Origin: Nonomuraea jabiensis
GTDB taxonomy: Bacteria; Actinomycetota; Actinomycetes; Streptosporangiales; Streptosporangiaceae
DNA: 64,000 nt
Direction: 5' to 3'
NCBI RefSeq assembly: GCF_014204795.1
Contig: NZ_JACHMB010000001.1
Span: forward strand, 5,654,501-5,718,500
The notes under the pieces were generated by a model, which saw only the letters and a list, made by a program, of their open reading frames with translations, did not search any database and was not told the origin of the DNA. The position numbers and the translations under genes were made by a program. This document shows, one piece after another, positions 49,356-58,662 of the stretch; within the stretch, counting starts at the first letter, position 1; each line of letters starts with the position of its first letter.

Positions 49356-49745
49356 TCGGCGGACCTCGTCCCGCGCTGCGCCCCCACCGAGCACGACGAG
49401 GAAGCCGGCACGTTCCGCAGAGGCGCCGTGCATGACTTCTCGGCACGAGTGCTCGGCGGAGTATGCGGAAGTGCCGGTGTCTTCTCCACGGTGGCCGACC
49501 TGGCGAAGTTCCTGCGGCACTTGCTCGAACCCGGCGCCGGATCCGGCTTCGGCCCCGCCAGGGTCCAGGAGTCCCTGCGGATCCACACCGGCGACCTCCG
49601 GCCGGCGTGGGGCCTGTTCTGGCACCCGGCTTCCGGCGCCGACCCGCTGGACGGCCTGTATCGGCACTACGGCTTCACCGGGACGGGCATGTGGATCTCC
49701 CTCGAGCAAGGACGCTGGGCCGTCCTCCTTCGCGTAGATCGCCCG
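49356..49745 (+). pseudogene. Fragment of a beta-lactamase-family serine hydrolase
   Basis: The frame starting near 49362 reads LVPRCAPTEHDEEAGTFRRG and VHDFSARVLGGVCGSAGVFS, then TVADLAKFLRHLL, and ends HYGFTGTGMWISLEQGRWAV. These are the C-terminal third of class C beta-lactamase-like hydrolases. The N-terminal part with SxxK and YxN is absent, and the last residues diverge after LLRVDRPR where LLTNKLYYTR-like sequence is expected. It is truncated at both ends and not functional. Confidence 0.75.
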
Positions 49746-49776
49746 AGAACGCTGGTCATCGCTGTGTCGTCATGCC

Positions 49777-50301
49777 TCAGGGCTCGACGAGGCCGACCAC
49801 GAACGCGTAGTCGTCCAGGATGAACTGACTGATGCCGGTGATACGCAGGGCCTGCACCCGGACGGTGTAGGTGCCCGGGCCCAGAGGGGCGGAGAACCGT
49901 TCGAGGGCGTGCGCCTCCTCGGCGCCACCGGGGCTGTCGAACCTGTAGTCCGTGCTCGTGACCGGCTGCAGTTCGGTGGTCGTCCCGGCGGAGTTGGTCA
50001 CGACGATGCGCACGGAGCACCATGCGCTGGCGTCGCCGGCACAGACGGACTCGGCGGTGAAGCGGGCATCGATGAATCGCGTCGTTCCCGAGGGGACGGT
50101 CACGTTGACAACCGCCGTCGGGATGTTCCCCCAGGCCCCGACCGTCTGGGCGGTCCATGGGCTGCTCTCCCCGGTGTAGGACTGGACGCTGGTCTGCGTA
50201 CCGGACTGGGAGCTGGACACGGCGGCGGCGGCCGTGACCGTCAGAGCGAGAGCGCCGGACAACGCCGCCGCGGCGAACGCGGCCTTGGTGAGTCTGGACA
50301 A
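49777..50301 (-). CDS. Secreted protein of unknown function
   Basis: A 174-residue exported protein with a Sec signal, MSRLTKAAFAAAALSGALAL followed by TVTAAAA. The mature part is rich in Thr/Ser/Val and contains VCAGDASAWCSVRIVV (a likely disulfide) and TYTVRVQALR, giving the impression of a beta-sandwich. I do not recognise a family. The start is TTG 50301 with GAGAGGA seven bases upstream. Confidence 0.75.
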   Translation of the reverse strand: MSRLTKAAFAAAALSGALALTVTAAAAVSSSQSGTQTSVQSYTGESSPWTAQTVGAWGNIPTAVVNVTVPSGTTRFIDARFTAESVCAGDASAWCSVRIVVTNSAGTTTELQPVTSTDYRFDSPGGAEEAHALERFSAPLGPGTYTVRVQALRITGISQFILDDYAFVVGLVEP

Positions 50302-50464
50302 CGGGGTTCCTCTCTGCTCGCGCGAAGCCGTGCGCTCCGCGACGGGTCGCTGCTGGAACCACGCTGACGAAAACCCCCCGGCCGGTGAAGCCCTGGCCGA
50401 ATCATCCGTACAAGTCCGTACAAGCGCCGGGCGGAGATCGAGGGGACCCCGGGCTTCGTCGGGG

Positions 50465-51013
50465 TCAGGCGCGGCGGCGGGCGCGGTAGGCGGCTACGTG
50501 CATGCGGTTGCCGCACGTGCGGCTGTCGCAGTAGACGCGGGACCGGTTGCGGGACTCGTCGACGAAGACGCGGTCGCAGTCGGGGGCCGAGCAGGTGCGC
50601 AGGCGTTCGACCTCGCCCTCCACCAGCAGATGGGCCAGGGCGACGCCGCAGTCCGCCGCCACGTGCTCCGCCAGGGTGGAGTCCGCGGCGAAGTAGTGCA
50701 CGTGCAGCGGGTGGCCGTCGTGCTCGGTGAGCCGGGGCGTGATGCGCGTCTCGGCGAGCAGGGCGTTCAGGGTGCGGACCGCCGTGGGCTGGTCCGGGGC
50801 GGTGAAGACGCGGTGGAACGCCTCTCGTACGATCCGCACCTGGCCCAGGTCGCGGGGCGTCAGCTTGGTGACGCCGCTGATCTGGCGGGACTCCACGAAC
50901 GCCTGCAATTCGGCCAGGCCGGCCAGGCCCTCCTCGCCCCCGGTGGAGGGCGAGGTGTTGACCAGCTCGACAACGGTGGCCAAAGAATGCACCATGTCAT
51001 GGCCAAACGGCAT
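50465..51013 (-). CDS. CGNR zinc-finger/ABATE-domain regulator
   Basis: A 182-residue protein. The N-terminal ABATE-type domain (LATVVELVNTSPSTGGEE onward) is followed by a C-terminal zinc finger with CSAPDCDRVFVDESRNRSRV and CDSRTCGNRMHVAAYRARRR, the CGNR motif. This family is a common actinobacterial stress-linked putative regulator. It is divergent from the EamA transporter, which may be its target. ATG 51013 is the natural start. Confidence 0.92.
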   Translation of the reverse strand: MPFGHDMVHSLATVVELVNTSPSTGGEEGLAGLAELQAFVESRQISGVTKLTPRDLGQVRIVREAFHRVFTAPDQPTAVRTLNALLAETRITPRLTEHDGHPLHVHYFAADSTLAEHVAADCGVALAHLLVEGEVERLRTCSAPDCDRVFVDESRNRSRVYCDSRTCGNRMHVAAYRARRRA

Positions 51014-51084
51014 GTTGACTCCTGTCCGCGCCGGGTTCTAGCGTGGTCGCACTGTATCTCCTGCATGGCCGTACGGGGGTTTCT

Positions 51085-52014
51085 ATGAGTGCACATCGCC
51101 GTATCGTGCTGATCGCGATCGTCGGTGCACTGATCATCTCCACCTCCGCCCCCTTGGTCCGGCTCTCAGGTGTATCGCCTGCCACGTCCGCGTTGTTCCG
51201 TTGCGCGTACGCCGTGCCGCCCATGATCGTGCTGGCCTGGCTGGAGCGGCGCAGGCTGGGGCCGCTGCCGCTCAAGGGGCTGGTGCTGGCCTGGCCGGCG
51301 GGCGTGGTGTTCGCGCTCGACCTGCTGTTCTGGCATCACGCGATCGACTACGTGGGCGCGGGGCTGGCCACCGTCCTGGGGAACCTGCAGGTGTTCCTGG
51401 TGGCGTTCGCGGCCTGGGCGCTGTTCGGGGAGCGGCCGTCCTCCCGGTTGATGGTCGCGACGCCGGTCGTGTTCGCGGGGGTGGTGCTCATCTCCGGGGT
51501 GTTCGACAGCGCCGCCTACGGGCGCGATCCGGTCATGGGCGTGCTGGCCGGGGTCGCCACGTCCATCTCGTACGCGGCGTTCCTGCTGCTCATGAAGGCC
51601 GGGCCGCAGCGGTCGGTGGGGCCGCTGGCGCACGCGACGGTGGTCGCCACCGTGGCCATCGCCCTGCTGAGCCCGCTCTTCGGTGGCGCCGACCTCGTGC
51701 CGAGCTGGCCGGCGCACGGGTGGCTGCTGCTGCTCGCGCTGGGGCCGCAGGTGCTGGGGTGGTCGCTGATCACGTTCTCGCTGCCGCGCCAGCCGGCCGC
51801 GCTCACCGCGTTGCTGCTGCTCATCCAGCCCATGACGACCGTCGCGCTGTCCGCGGTGGCGCTGGGGGAGCGGCCGTCGGCGCTGCAGCTCGCCGGGTGC
51901 GCGGTGATCGTCCTCGGAGTCCTGTACGGCTCCCGCACCCGCTCGCCGGAGCCCGGTGAGCCCCGCCGGAAGGAGACCCACCGGCAGGAGGTGTCGAAGG
52001 CCCCCAAGGGCTGA
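51085..52014 (+). CDS. EamA/DMT-family transporter
   Basis: A 309-residue drug/metabolite transporter with ten membrane helices in two EamA repeats (ISTSAPLVRLSGVSPATSAL in the first; SYAAFLLLMKAGP and QPMTTVALSAVALGERPS in the second). It probably exports a small metabolite. The ATG at 51085 (MSAHRRIV) is preferred to an upstream GTG at 51043. The 3' end overlaps a hairpin shared with the zur gene. Confidence 0.9.
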   Translation: MSAHRRIVLIAIVGALIISTSAPLVRLSGVSPATSALFRCAYAVPPMIVLAWLERRRLGPLPLKGLVLAWPAGVVFALDLLFWHHAIDYVGAGLATVLGNLQVFLVAFAAWALFGERPSSRLMVATPVVFAGVVLISGVFDSAAYGRDPVMGVLAGVATSISYAAFLLLMKAGPQRSVGPLAHATVVATVAIALLSPLFGGADLVPSWPAHGWLLLLALGPQVLGWSLITFSLPRQPAALTALLLLIQPMTTVALSAVALGERPSALQLAGCAVIVLGVLYGSRTRSPEPGEPRRKETHRQEVSKAPKG

Positions 52015-52031
52015 CGCCGGTCAGCCCTTGG
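52004..52031. terminator. Bidirectional terminator overlapping two stop codons
   Basis: CCAAGGGCTGAC-GCCG-GTCAGCCCTTGG: a perfect 12-bp stem with a four-base loop. It contains the TGA of the EamA gene and, on the other strand, the TGA of zur, so both genes end inside the same hairpin. Confidence 0.85.
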
Positions 52032-52398
52032 AGCAGCCGGCGCAGGTGCCGAAGACCTCGACCGTGTGGGTGATCTCGGTGAAGCCGTGCTCGCTGCCCA
52101 CCGCCTCGGCCCACCGCTCGACCGCGGGCCCTGCCACCTCCACCGTGTGGCCGCAGCGGCGGCAGACCAGGTGGTGGTGATGGACGTCGCTGGCGCACGC
52201 GCGGTAGACGGACTCGCCCTCGTCCGTACGCAGCACATCGACCTGCCCGCCGTCGGCCAGCGCCTGCAGGGCGCGGTAGACGGTGGTCAGGCCGATCTTG
52301 GCCCCGTGCAGGCGCATCTCGGCATAGACGTCCTGCGCGCTGCGGAACCCCTCGCTCCTGCGGAGGGTGTCGTGCACAGCGTCGCGTCTCGTCGTCAT
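52021..52398 (-). CDS. zur: Zinc uptake regulator Zur (Fur family)
   Basis: A 125-residue Fur-family repressor. The HTH part contains FRSAQDVYAEMRLHGAKIGL and TTVYRALQALADGG. The metal sites are SDVHHHHLVCRRCGHTVEV and a C-terminal CAGC. Context decides for zinc: it follows znuB (overlapping by four bases) in the znuA-znuC-znuB-zur operon. It would use Zn2+ as corepressor on the box at 55008-55022 and thus also autoregulate. Confidence 0.94.
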   Translation of the reverse strand: MTTRRDAVHDTLRRSEGFRSAQDVYAEMRLHGAKIGLTTVYRALQALADGGQVDVLRTDEGESVYRACASDVHHHHLVCRRCGHTVEVAGPAVERWAEAVGSEHGFTEITHTVEVFGTCAGCSKG

Positions 52399-53270
52399 GC
52401 GACCTCCTCCACGCGCATCTTCGGTCGCTCGCTCACTGTCGACTCCTGGGTACGGCCTCGCCGTACGAATTTACCGACACCGAGGGCCAGGACGAAGCCG
52501 GCGAGAGCAAGAAGCACGATCGCCGCGCCGGGAGGCACCTTGGCCGAGTAGGTGGAGGCGAGCAGACCGCCCACCGAGGCGAGCACCCCGAACAGCATGG
52601 CCAGCCCCATCGTCGTGCGGAACCCCCGGGTGAGCTGCTGGCTGGTGGCCACCGGGATCACCATCAGCGCGCTGACCAGCAGCAGGCCCACCACGCGCAT
52701 CGCGATCACGACGGTGAGCGCGGCGGTGACCGCGATCAGCAGGCTGAGGAAGCGGACCGGCAGGCCGCTCGCCCTGGCCATCTCCTCGTCCTGGCAGAGC
52801 ACGAACAGCTCCCTGCCGAAGACCACGACCACGCCGATCACGGCCACGGCCAGCGCGGCGATGACCCAGATGTCCTGGACCGTGACGCTGGCGATGGCGC
52901 CGAACAGGTAGGAGTTCAGCTTGGCGTTGCTGCCGCCCGGCGCGATGGCCATGAGCATGACGCCGCCCGCGATCCCGCCGTAGAACAGCAGCGCCAGCGC
53001 CACGTCCCCGCTGGTGCGCCCGCGCGCCCGGACCAGCTCGATGGCCACCGCCCCGACGACGGAGACGATCACGGCGGTGAGCACGGGCGTGGTGCCGGTC
53101 AGGAAGCCGAGGGCGACGCCGGTCAGCGCCACGTGGCCGATGCCGTCACCCAGCAGCGCCAGCCTGCGCTGCACGATGAACGTCCCCACGGCGGGCGCGC
53201 ACAGGCCCACCAGCAGCGCGGCCACCAGGGCGAGCTGGAAGAGCTGCTCCTGGAGCAGATCCATGATCAT
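52395..53270 (-). CDS. znuB: Zinc ABC transporter permease
   Basis: A 291-residue permease of the metal (ABC-3) type with eight or nine helices: VQRRLALLGDGIGHVALTGV (conserved coupling helix), FGRELFVLCQDEEMARASGL and RVVGLLLVSALMVIPVATSQ. It forms the channel with ZnuC and ZnuA. It lies between znuC (25-bp gap) and zur (4-bp overlap). ATG 53270 or 53264 is the start. Confidence 0.94.
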   Translation of the reverse strand: MIMDLLQEQLFQLALVAALLVGLCAPAVGTFIVQRRLALLGDGIGHVALTGVALGFLTGTTPVLTAVIVSVVGAVAIELVRARGRTSGDVALALLFYGGIAGGVMLMAIAPGGSNAKLNSYLFGAIASVTVQDIWVIAALAVAVIGVVVVFGRELFVLCQDEEMARASGLPVRFLSLLIAVTAALTVVIAMRVVGLLLVSALMVIPVATSQQLTRGFRTTMGLAMLFGVLASVGGLLASTYSAKVPPGAAIVLLALAGFVLALGVGKFVRRGRTQESTVSERPKMRVEEVA

Positions 53271-53295
53271 CGTGCTTCCCTCCGTCGGCGGCCGT

Positions 53296-54075
53296 TCACG
53301 GCGCCTCCCCCTGCCAGCCGGTCAACGGCCCCGCGGCCGGTGTGGCCGCGTGCGGATGCTGGTGTTCGTGGCCAGGCCGGGCGCAGTCGCCCTCCGGGCG
53401 CGGCGGCCTGCCGTCGTGCGCGACGCGGCCCTCGCGGATCACCACGCCGCGCGTGATGATCGGCTCCAGCGGCCCCAGCTCGTGCGCGACCAGCACCACC
53501 GTCTTGCCGTCGCGCACCAGCCCGGCCAGCGTGTCGGCCAGCAGCTGCTGCGTGTCGGCGTCCACGCCCGCCGTCGGCTCGTCCATCACGTACGTGTCCG
53601 GCTCCCCGGCCAGCGCCCGGGCGATGAGCACCCGCTGCTGCTGGCCGCCGGACAGCGACTGGACGGGGTCGTTCGCGCGGTCGGCCAGCCGGACGGCCTC
53701 CAGCGCATCGGCCACGGCGGCCTTGTCGGCCGGGCTGGTCCGGCGAAAACGGCTCTGCCTGGCGATCCGGCCGGAGGCCACGACCTCGCGTACGGTGGCG
53801 GGCACGCCGCCCCCGACCTGGAGCCGCTGCGGCACGTAGCCGATGCGCCACCAGTCGCGGAACCTGCCCGGCGGGGACCCGTACATCAGCGTCGAGCCGC
53901 CGGTCAGCGGCGTGATGCCGAGCAGGGCGCGGACCAGCGTCGACTTGCCGGAGCCGTTGGCCCCCAGGAGGGCGACGACCTCGCCCGGGCAGACGGTCAG
54001 GTCGATCCCCCGCAGGACGGGCTTGCCGTCGAAGGAGACCCGGCCGTCGGTCATCGCGAAGGCCGTTTCGCTCAT
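53296..54075 (-). CDS. znuC: Zinc ABC transporter ATPase
   Basis: A 259-residue ABC ATPase. Walker A is LLGANGSGKST, signature LSGGQQQR, Walker B TYVMDEPTAG, with H-loop VLVAHE. A His-rich tail GHEHQHPHAA may bind zinc. ATG 54075 overlaps the znuA stop (ATGA); an upstream ATG at 54084 is not preferred. Confidence 0.94.
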   Translation of the reverse strand: MSETAFAMTDGRVSFDGKPVLRGIDLTVCPGEVVALLGANGSGKSTLVRALLGITPLTGGSTLMYGSPPGRFRDWWRIGYVPQRLQVGGGVPATVREVVASGRIARQSRFRRTSPADKAAVADALEAVRLADRANDPVQSLSGGQQQRVLIARALAGEPDTYVMDEPTAGVDADTQQLLADTLAGLVRDGKTVVLVAHELGPLEPIITRGVVIREGRVAHDGRPPRPEGDCARPGHEHQHPHAATPAAGPLTGWQGEAP

Positions 54076-54986
54076 GCCGTACACCCCAGTGCTGTTTGTA
54101 GGGTTTTGAGGTTATCGCGCATGGCGGACAGGTAATCGCCGGAGGGGCGGCTCTCCAGCGGGTCGAGCACGGCGGTCTTGGCGCCCACCTGGTTCGCGAG
54201 CACCTCGGCTACCTTGGGGCTGACCAGGGACTCGGTGAAGATCGTGGTCACGCCCTCGGCCTTGGCCAGCTTGGCCACCTCGGAGATGCGCGCGGGCGAC
54301 GGCTCGGTCTCGGGGTCGAGCGTGATGCCGACCTGCTTGAGCTTGTAACGGTCCGCCAGGTAGCCGAACGCCTCGTGCGCCGTGACCAGCGACCTGGTCC
54401 TGCACGTGCTCAAACCCTTGGCGAACTCCTGGTCGAGCGTTCCGAGCGCGCCCGCCGTCTTGGCGGCGCGGTCCTTGTACGCCTGCGCGTGCGCCGGGTC
54501 GGCGGCCGCCAGGCGCTCGCCGAGCTTGGTGGCGACGGTGGCCAGGCGGGTGGGGTCCAGCCAGAGGTGCGGGTCGTACGAGACCTCGTGGCCGTGCTCC
54601 TCCTCACCCTCCTCGTGCCCGCTCGCGGGCAGGGTCGTGACGGCCGTGGCGGCGTCGAAGCTCTTGTCGGCCTCGACCGCGTCGTCCACGGCGGGCTGGA
54701 CGCCCTTGATGTAGACCGTGAGCGTCGCCTTCTGGAGCTCGGTCACCTGCTGGATGCTCAGCTCGAGGTCGTGCGGCTCGACGCCGGGGGCGGTCAGGAC
54801 GGTCACGTGGGCGTCGGATCCTCCCACCTGCTCGGTCAGCCATTGGAGCGGGTAGAACGCGGCGACCACCTCCGGCCGGCCCCCTGCGGCGGTCTCGGCG
54901 GAGCCGGATCCGCAGGCGGCGGTGGTGAGGAGGGTGGCCCCGGCCAGCAGTCCGACAGCGTACGACCGGGAAAATCCTGACATCAT
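54072..54986 (-). CDS. znuA: Zinc-binding lipoprotein of the zinc ABC transporter
   Basis: A 304-residue cluster A-I (ZnuA-like) solute-binding lipoprotein. The lipobox is LTTAAC (Cys about residue 25). Zinc ligands are in APGVEPHDLEL and VTAHEAFGYLADRY, with the DPHLWLDP segment after the His/Glu-rich loop GHEEGEEEHGHEVSY typical of zinc-specific members. It is the first gene of the operon; a Zur box is 22 bp upstream of its start. Confidence 0.94.
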   Translation of the reverse strand: MMSGFSRSYAVGLLAGATLLTTAACGSGSAETAAGGRPEVVAAFYPLQWLTEQVGGSDAHVTVLTAPGVEPHDLELSIQQVTELQKATLTVYIKGVQPAVDDAVEADKSFDAATAVTTLPASGHEEGEEEHGHEVSYDPHLWLDPTRLATVATKLGERLAAADPAHAQAYKDRAAKTAGALGTLDQEFAKGLSTCRTRSLVTAHEAFGYLADRYKLKQVGITLDPETEPSPARISEVAKLAKAEGVTTIFTESLVSPKVAEVLANQVGAKTAVLDPLESRPSGDYLSAMRDNLKTLQTALGCTA

Positions 54987-55007
54987 GTGAGTCAGTATGC
55001 GCCAAAA

Positions 55008-55022
55008 TGAAAACGGTTGTCA
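55008..55022 (-). promoter_or_regulatory. Zur box upstream of znuA
   Basis: TGAAAACGGTTGTCA is a near-perfect 15-bp palindrome (TGAAAAC-G-GTTGTCA) that fits the actinobacterial Zur box TGAAAATGATTTTCA-like pattern. It lies 22 bp upstream of the znuA ATG, over the expected promoter. Confidence 0.8.
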
Positions 55023-55135
55023 AAATCCTCCCCTGGCTCGGAGCGACCGAGCCCGCCTCCACGGAGTGGAGGCCATAAGCAGGGAGGGGATGCCGACGGC
55101 GGCTGGGGGCCAGAGCGCCGTGCGGCATCCCGCCA

Positions 55136-55996
55136 TCACCCCGGTGAGTGCGCGCCGGCCGAGCCATAGCCGGCGCCCGAGGCGATGCTCAGGCGGCGCT
55201 CGCCCGTGTAGACGTTCATCGAGTCCCCGCGCAGGAACCCGATGAGCGTCAGCCCCTCCTCCGCGGCCAGTTCGACCGCGAGCGACGACGGCGCCGAGAC
55301 CGCGGCGAGCACCGGGATGCCCCCCATGACCGCTTTCTGCACCAGTTCGAACGAGGCCCGGCCCGACACCATCAGCACCGTCCCCCGCAGGGGGAGCCGG
55401 TCGTTGCGCAGGGCCCAGCCGAGCAGCTTGTCCACCGCGTTGTGCCGGCCCACGTCCTCGCGCACGCACAGCGGCTCGCCGTCGGACGTGAACAGGCCGG
55501 CCGCGTGCAGGCCCCCGGTGCGGTCGAACACCCGCTGGGCCGCGCGCAGCCGGTCCGGCAGGGTGGCGACGGTCGGCTGCGCCAGCTCGACCGGGTCGTC
55601 CGCGGCGCTCCAGCGAGCCACCGTGCGTACCGCCTCCAGCGACGCCTTGCCGCAGACGCCGCAGGAGGACGTGGTGTAGAAGTTGCGCGGCGCGGGCGCC
55701 GCCACGCCGGGCGCCAGCCGCACGTCGAGCACGTTGTAGGTGTTGCCGTCGTCCACCGTCGCGCCCGCGCAGTAGCGGATCGTGGCGATGTCGTCCGCCG
55801 CGCCCACGGCCCCCTCGCTGACCAGGAACCCGGCGGCCAGGTCGAAGTCGTCGCCGGGGGTGCGCATGGTGACCGTCAGCGGCGTGCCGTCGAGGCGGAT
55901 CTCCAGCGGCTCCTCGGCGGCCAGCGAGTCGATCCTGGGGGTGCGGGCGGTGTCCTTGACCCGCAGGATCCGCCGTTTCACCGCGACCCTAGACAT
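55136..55996 (-). CDS. fdhD: Formate dehydrogenase accessory sulfurtransferase FdhD
   Basis: A 286-residue protein that passes sulfur from a cysteine desulfurase to the molybdenum cofactor of formate dehydrogenase. SSCGVCGK carries the working cysteines (C112, C115). GGLHAAGLF, REDVGRHNAVDKLLG and SGRASFELVQKA are family motifs. ATG 55996 lies 29 bp after the Fe-S subunit. It is the last gene of the operon, so the whole set is dedicated to a formate dehydrogenase. Confidence 0.95.
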   Translation of the reverse strand: MSRVAVKRRILRVKDTARTPRIDSLAAEEPLEIRLDGTPLTVTMRTPGDDFDLAAGFLVSEGAVGAADDIATIRYCAGATVDDGNTYNVLDVRLAPGVAAPAPRNFYTTSSCGVCGKASLEAVRTVARWSAADDPVELAQPTVATLPDRLRAAQRVFDRTGGLHAAGLFTSDGEPLCVREDVGRHNAVDKLLGWALRNDRLPLRGTVLMVSGRASFELVQKAVMGGIPVLAAVSAPSSLAVELAAEEGLTLIGFLRGDSMNVYTGERRLSIASGAGYGSAGAHSPG

Positions 55997-56025
55997 GAGC
56001 GCTCCCCCCGGCCCGGACGAGCGCC

Positions 56026-56868
56026 CTAGACATAGCCGTACCCGAAGCGGCCCTTGACGCACAGGTTGCCCTTGGTCACCGGGTTGTCGTGCGGCGAGCT
56101 CACCTTGACGATCTTGTTGTCCTGCACGTGCAAGGTCAGGTTGCAGCCGACCCCGCAGTAGCTGCAGACCGTCGTGGTCTCGCTCTGCCGCGACTCGTCC
56201 CAGGTGCCCTCGGCCCGCATGTCGAACTCGGTCTTGAACGACAGCGCGCCCGTCGGGCACACCTCCACGCAGTTGCCGCAGTAGACGCAGGCCGAGTCGG
56301 TGAGCGGCGCGTCGAACTCCGTGGAGATCGTCGCGTCGAACCCGCGGCCCGCCACGGCGATGGCGAAGGTGTTCTGCCACTGGTCGCCGCAGGCGTCCAC
56401 GCACTTGTAGCACAGGATGCACTTGCTGTAGTCGCGCACGTAGAGGTCGTTGTCCACCTTCGCGGGCTGTTCGACCGTGGCCGCGTCGTCGCCGTAGCGG
56501 GCGGGGTCGGCGCCGTACTCCTCGGTCCACTCGGCGGCGCGGGGGGTGGTCGACAGGTCCACGGAGGAGCCGAGCAGCTCCAGCACCACCTTGCGGCTCT
56601 GCCGGGCCCGCTCGGTATCGGTGCCGACCTTCATGCCGGCCTCGGCCTTGCGGGAGCAGGCGGGCGCCAGCGTCCTGGCGCCCTCCACCTCCACGACGCA
56701 GACGCGGCAGGCGTTCTTCGGGGTCAGCGTGTCGCCGTAGCAGAGGGTGGGGATGTCCTTGCCCGCCGCGTGGCAGGCGTCGAGGATCGTCGAGCCCTCC
56801 GGCACGCGTACGTCCTCGCCGTCGATCTGGACGTCGATGAGCCGCCGGGGCGGCTGGAGCGGGATCAT
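56026..56868 (-). CDS. Formate dehydrogenase Fe-S subunit carrying the alpha-chain 4Fe-4S domain
   Basis: A 280-residue electron-transfer protein with four cluster sites. A 2Fe-2S ferredoxin fold uses C43, C54, C57, C71. Two 4Fe-4S sites use C150/153/156/160 and C194/197/200/204. A C-terminal CSYCGVGC (C235, C238, C242) with C270 in NLCVKGRFGYGYV is the Fe4S4 domain normally found at the start of the molybdopterin-dependent catalytic subunit. The HCCC cluster of NuoG is absent. The catalytic protein encoded at 58663 lacks this domain, so the alpha subunit appears split. ATGA overlap with the NuoE-NuoF gene. Confidence 0.85.
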   Translation of the reverse strand: MIPLQPPRRLIDVQIDGEDVRVPEGSTILDACHAAGKDIPTLCYGDTLTPKNACRVCVVEVEGARTLAPACSRKAEAGMKVGTDTERARQSRKVVLELLGSSVDLSTTPRAAEWTEEYGADPARYGDDAATVEQPAKVDNDLYVRDYSKCILCYKCVDACGDQWQNTFAIAVAGRGFDATISTEFDAPLTDSACVYCGNCVEVCPTGALSFKTEFDMRAEGTWDESRQSETTTVCSYCGVGCNLTLHVQDNKIVKVSSPHDNPVTKGNLCVKGRFGYGYV

Positions 56869-58658
56869 TTGAACACTCCCAGACGGTCGATGGCCGATTC
56901 GACGGCGTTCCAGGCGGTCTGTCCGAGGCCGCAGATCGAGGCGTCCCGCATGGTCTGGCCGACCTCGCGCAGCAGCACGAGATCGTCGTCAGAGACCCGG
57001 CGCGAGAGCCGGTGCAGGGCCTCCTCCTGCCGTACGGTGCCCACCCGGCAGGGCACGCACTGGCCGCAGGACTCGTCGCGGAAGAACTCCGCGATGCGCA
57101 GCAGCAGCCGCTTCATGTCCACGGTGTCGTCGATGACGAGCACCACGCCGGAGCCGAGCGTCGCCCCGGCGTTCCTGGTGCCCTCGAAGGTGAGCGGGAT
57201 GTCCAGGTCGGTGACGAACGCGCCGGCCGCGCCGCCGAGCAGCACCGCCCGGGTGGTGCCGGTGGTGCCGGTCAGGTCCAGCAGCTCGCGCAGGGTCGTC
57301 CCGAACGTGAGCTCGTACACGCCGGGCCGCTCGACCGCGCCCGAGACGCAGAACAGCTTGGGCTCGGCCGCCGCGTACGCCCGGGCGCCGCGCTCCAGGA
57401 TCGGCAGCACGTTGACCAGCGTCTCGACGTTGTTGACCACGGTCGGCTTGCCGAACAGCCCCTTCTCCACGGGGAACGGCGGCTTGCTGCGCGGCTCGCC
57501 GCGCTGCCCCTCGATGGAGTTGAAGATCGCGGTCTCCTCGCCGCAGATGTACGCGCCCGCGCCCCTGCGCAGCTCGATGTCGAACGACAGGCCCTTGCCG
57601 AGGATGTCGTCGCCGAGCAGGCCCCGCGCGCGGGCGGTCGCGATGGCGTGCTGGAGCCGCGCGGTCGCCCTGGGGTATTCGCCCCTGATGTAGAGGTATC
57701 CCTTGGCGCAGCCGGTGGCGTAGGCGGCGATCGTCATCGCCTCCACCAGCGCGTACGGGTCGCCCTCCATGATCACCCGGTCCTTGAACGTGCCGGGCTC
57801 GCTCTCGTCGGCGTTGCAGACCAGGTAGTGCGGGTGGTCGGGCTGGCGGGCGGTGGCGTCCCACTTGCGGCCGGTCGGGAACGCGGCGCCGCCCCTGCCG
57901 ACCAGCCCCGACTCCAGGACCTCCCGGATGACCCCGGCCGGCCCCAGCTCGAACGCCCTCCTGAGCGCGGTGTAGCCGCCGGCCGCCCGGTAGTCGTCCA
58001 GGCTCGCGGGATCGGTCGTGCCGACCCTCCTGAGCAGGGTCAGCCCGTCCTGCCCGGCCTGCGGCACGGCCGCCGCCACCGGGGCGTCACCGGCGACGTC
58101 GAGGCTGGGGGTGGTGCCGTTGGGGGTGGGGGAGTCGAGGGTCAGGGAGGCGTTCGCGGGCGCGTACACCTGGGCCTTGGGCGGCGTGCCCGCCTCCAGG
58201 GCGAGCGCGGCGGGGGCCCGCTCGCACAGGCCCAGGCAGGGGCTCTCGTGCCACGACCTGCCGGGCGGGCCGAGCCGCTCCTCCACCCGCCTGCGTACGT
58301 CCTCGCCGCCCTTGGCCTGGCAGGCCAGGTCGGTGCAGACGTGCAGCACCCGCTTCGGCCGCGGCTCCATGGAGAACAGCGAGTAGAACGTCGCCACCCC
58401 GTACGCCTCGGCGGGCGGCACGGTCAGGCGGCGGCAGATGTAGTCGAGCGCGCCCTCGCTGATCCAGCCGACGCGGTCGTTGACCGCGTGCAGCGCGGGC
58501 AGCAGCATGTCGCGCTGCGACTCGGCCCGTACGGCGACCCGCAGGTCGGCCTCGGTCCTCCCGCCGCCGTCCCATGCCGACGCGGGCGGCCCGAGCAGGG
58601 CGTCGACGGCCGCGCGCTCCTCCTCGGACGGCTCTGCGCCGCGGAACCTCAGATCCAT
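56865..58658 (-). CDS. NADH-dehydrogenase module of formate dehydrogenase (NuoE-NuoF fusion)
   Basis: A 597-residue fusion. Residues 1 to about 170 are NuoE-like with a 2Fe-2S site (CTDLACQAKGG and SPCLGLCE). The rest is NuoF-like: GRGGAAFPTGRKWDA for NADH and FMN, EETAIFNSIEGQRGEPRSKP, and the 4Fe-4S motif SCGQCVPCRVGT. This is the beta subunit of NAD-dependent formate dehydrogenases such as Methylobacterium FDH1. It would reduce NAD+ with electrons from formate. It starts four bases after the catalytic gene and overlaps the Fe-S subunit gene. Confidence 0.94.
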   Translation of the reverse strand: MDLRFRGAEPSEEERAAVDALLGPPASAWDGGGRTEADLRVAVRAESQRDMLLPALHAVNDRVGWISEGALDYICRRLTVPPAEAYGVATFYSLFSMEPRPKRVLHVCTDLACQAKGGEDVRRRVEERLGPPGRSWHESPCLGLCERAPAALALEAGTPPKAQVYAPANASLTLDSPTPNGTTPSLDVAGDAPVAAAVPQAGQDGLTLLRRVGTTDPASLDDYRAAGGYTALRRAFELGPAGVIREVLESGLVGRGGAAFPTGRKWDATARQPDHPHYLVCNADESEPGTFKDRVIMEGDPYALVEAMTIAAYATGCAKGYLYIRGEYPRATARLQHAIATARARGLLGDDILGKGLSFDIELRRGAGAYICGEETAIFNSIEGQRGEPRSKPPFPVEKGLFGKPTVVNNVETLVNVLPILERGARAYAAAEPKLFCVSGAVERPGVYELTFGTTLRELLDLTGTTGTTRAVLLGGAAGAFVTDLDIPLTFEGTRNAGATLGSGVVLVIDDTVDMKRLLLRIAEFFRDESCGQCVPCRVGTVRQEEALHRLSRRVSDDDLVLLREVGQTMRDASICGLGQTAWNAVESAIDRLGVFK

Positions 58659-58662
58659 CTGA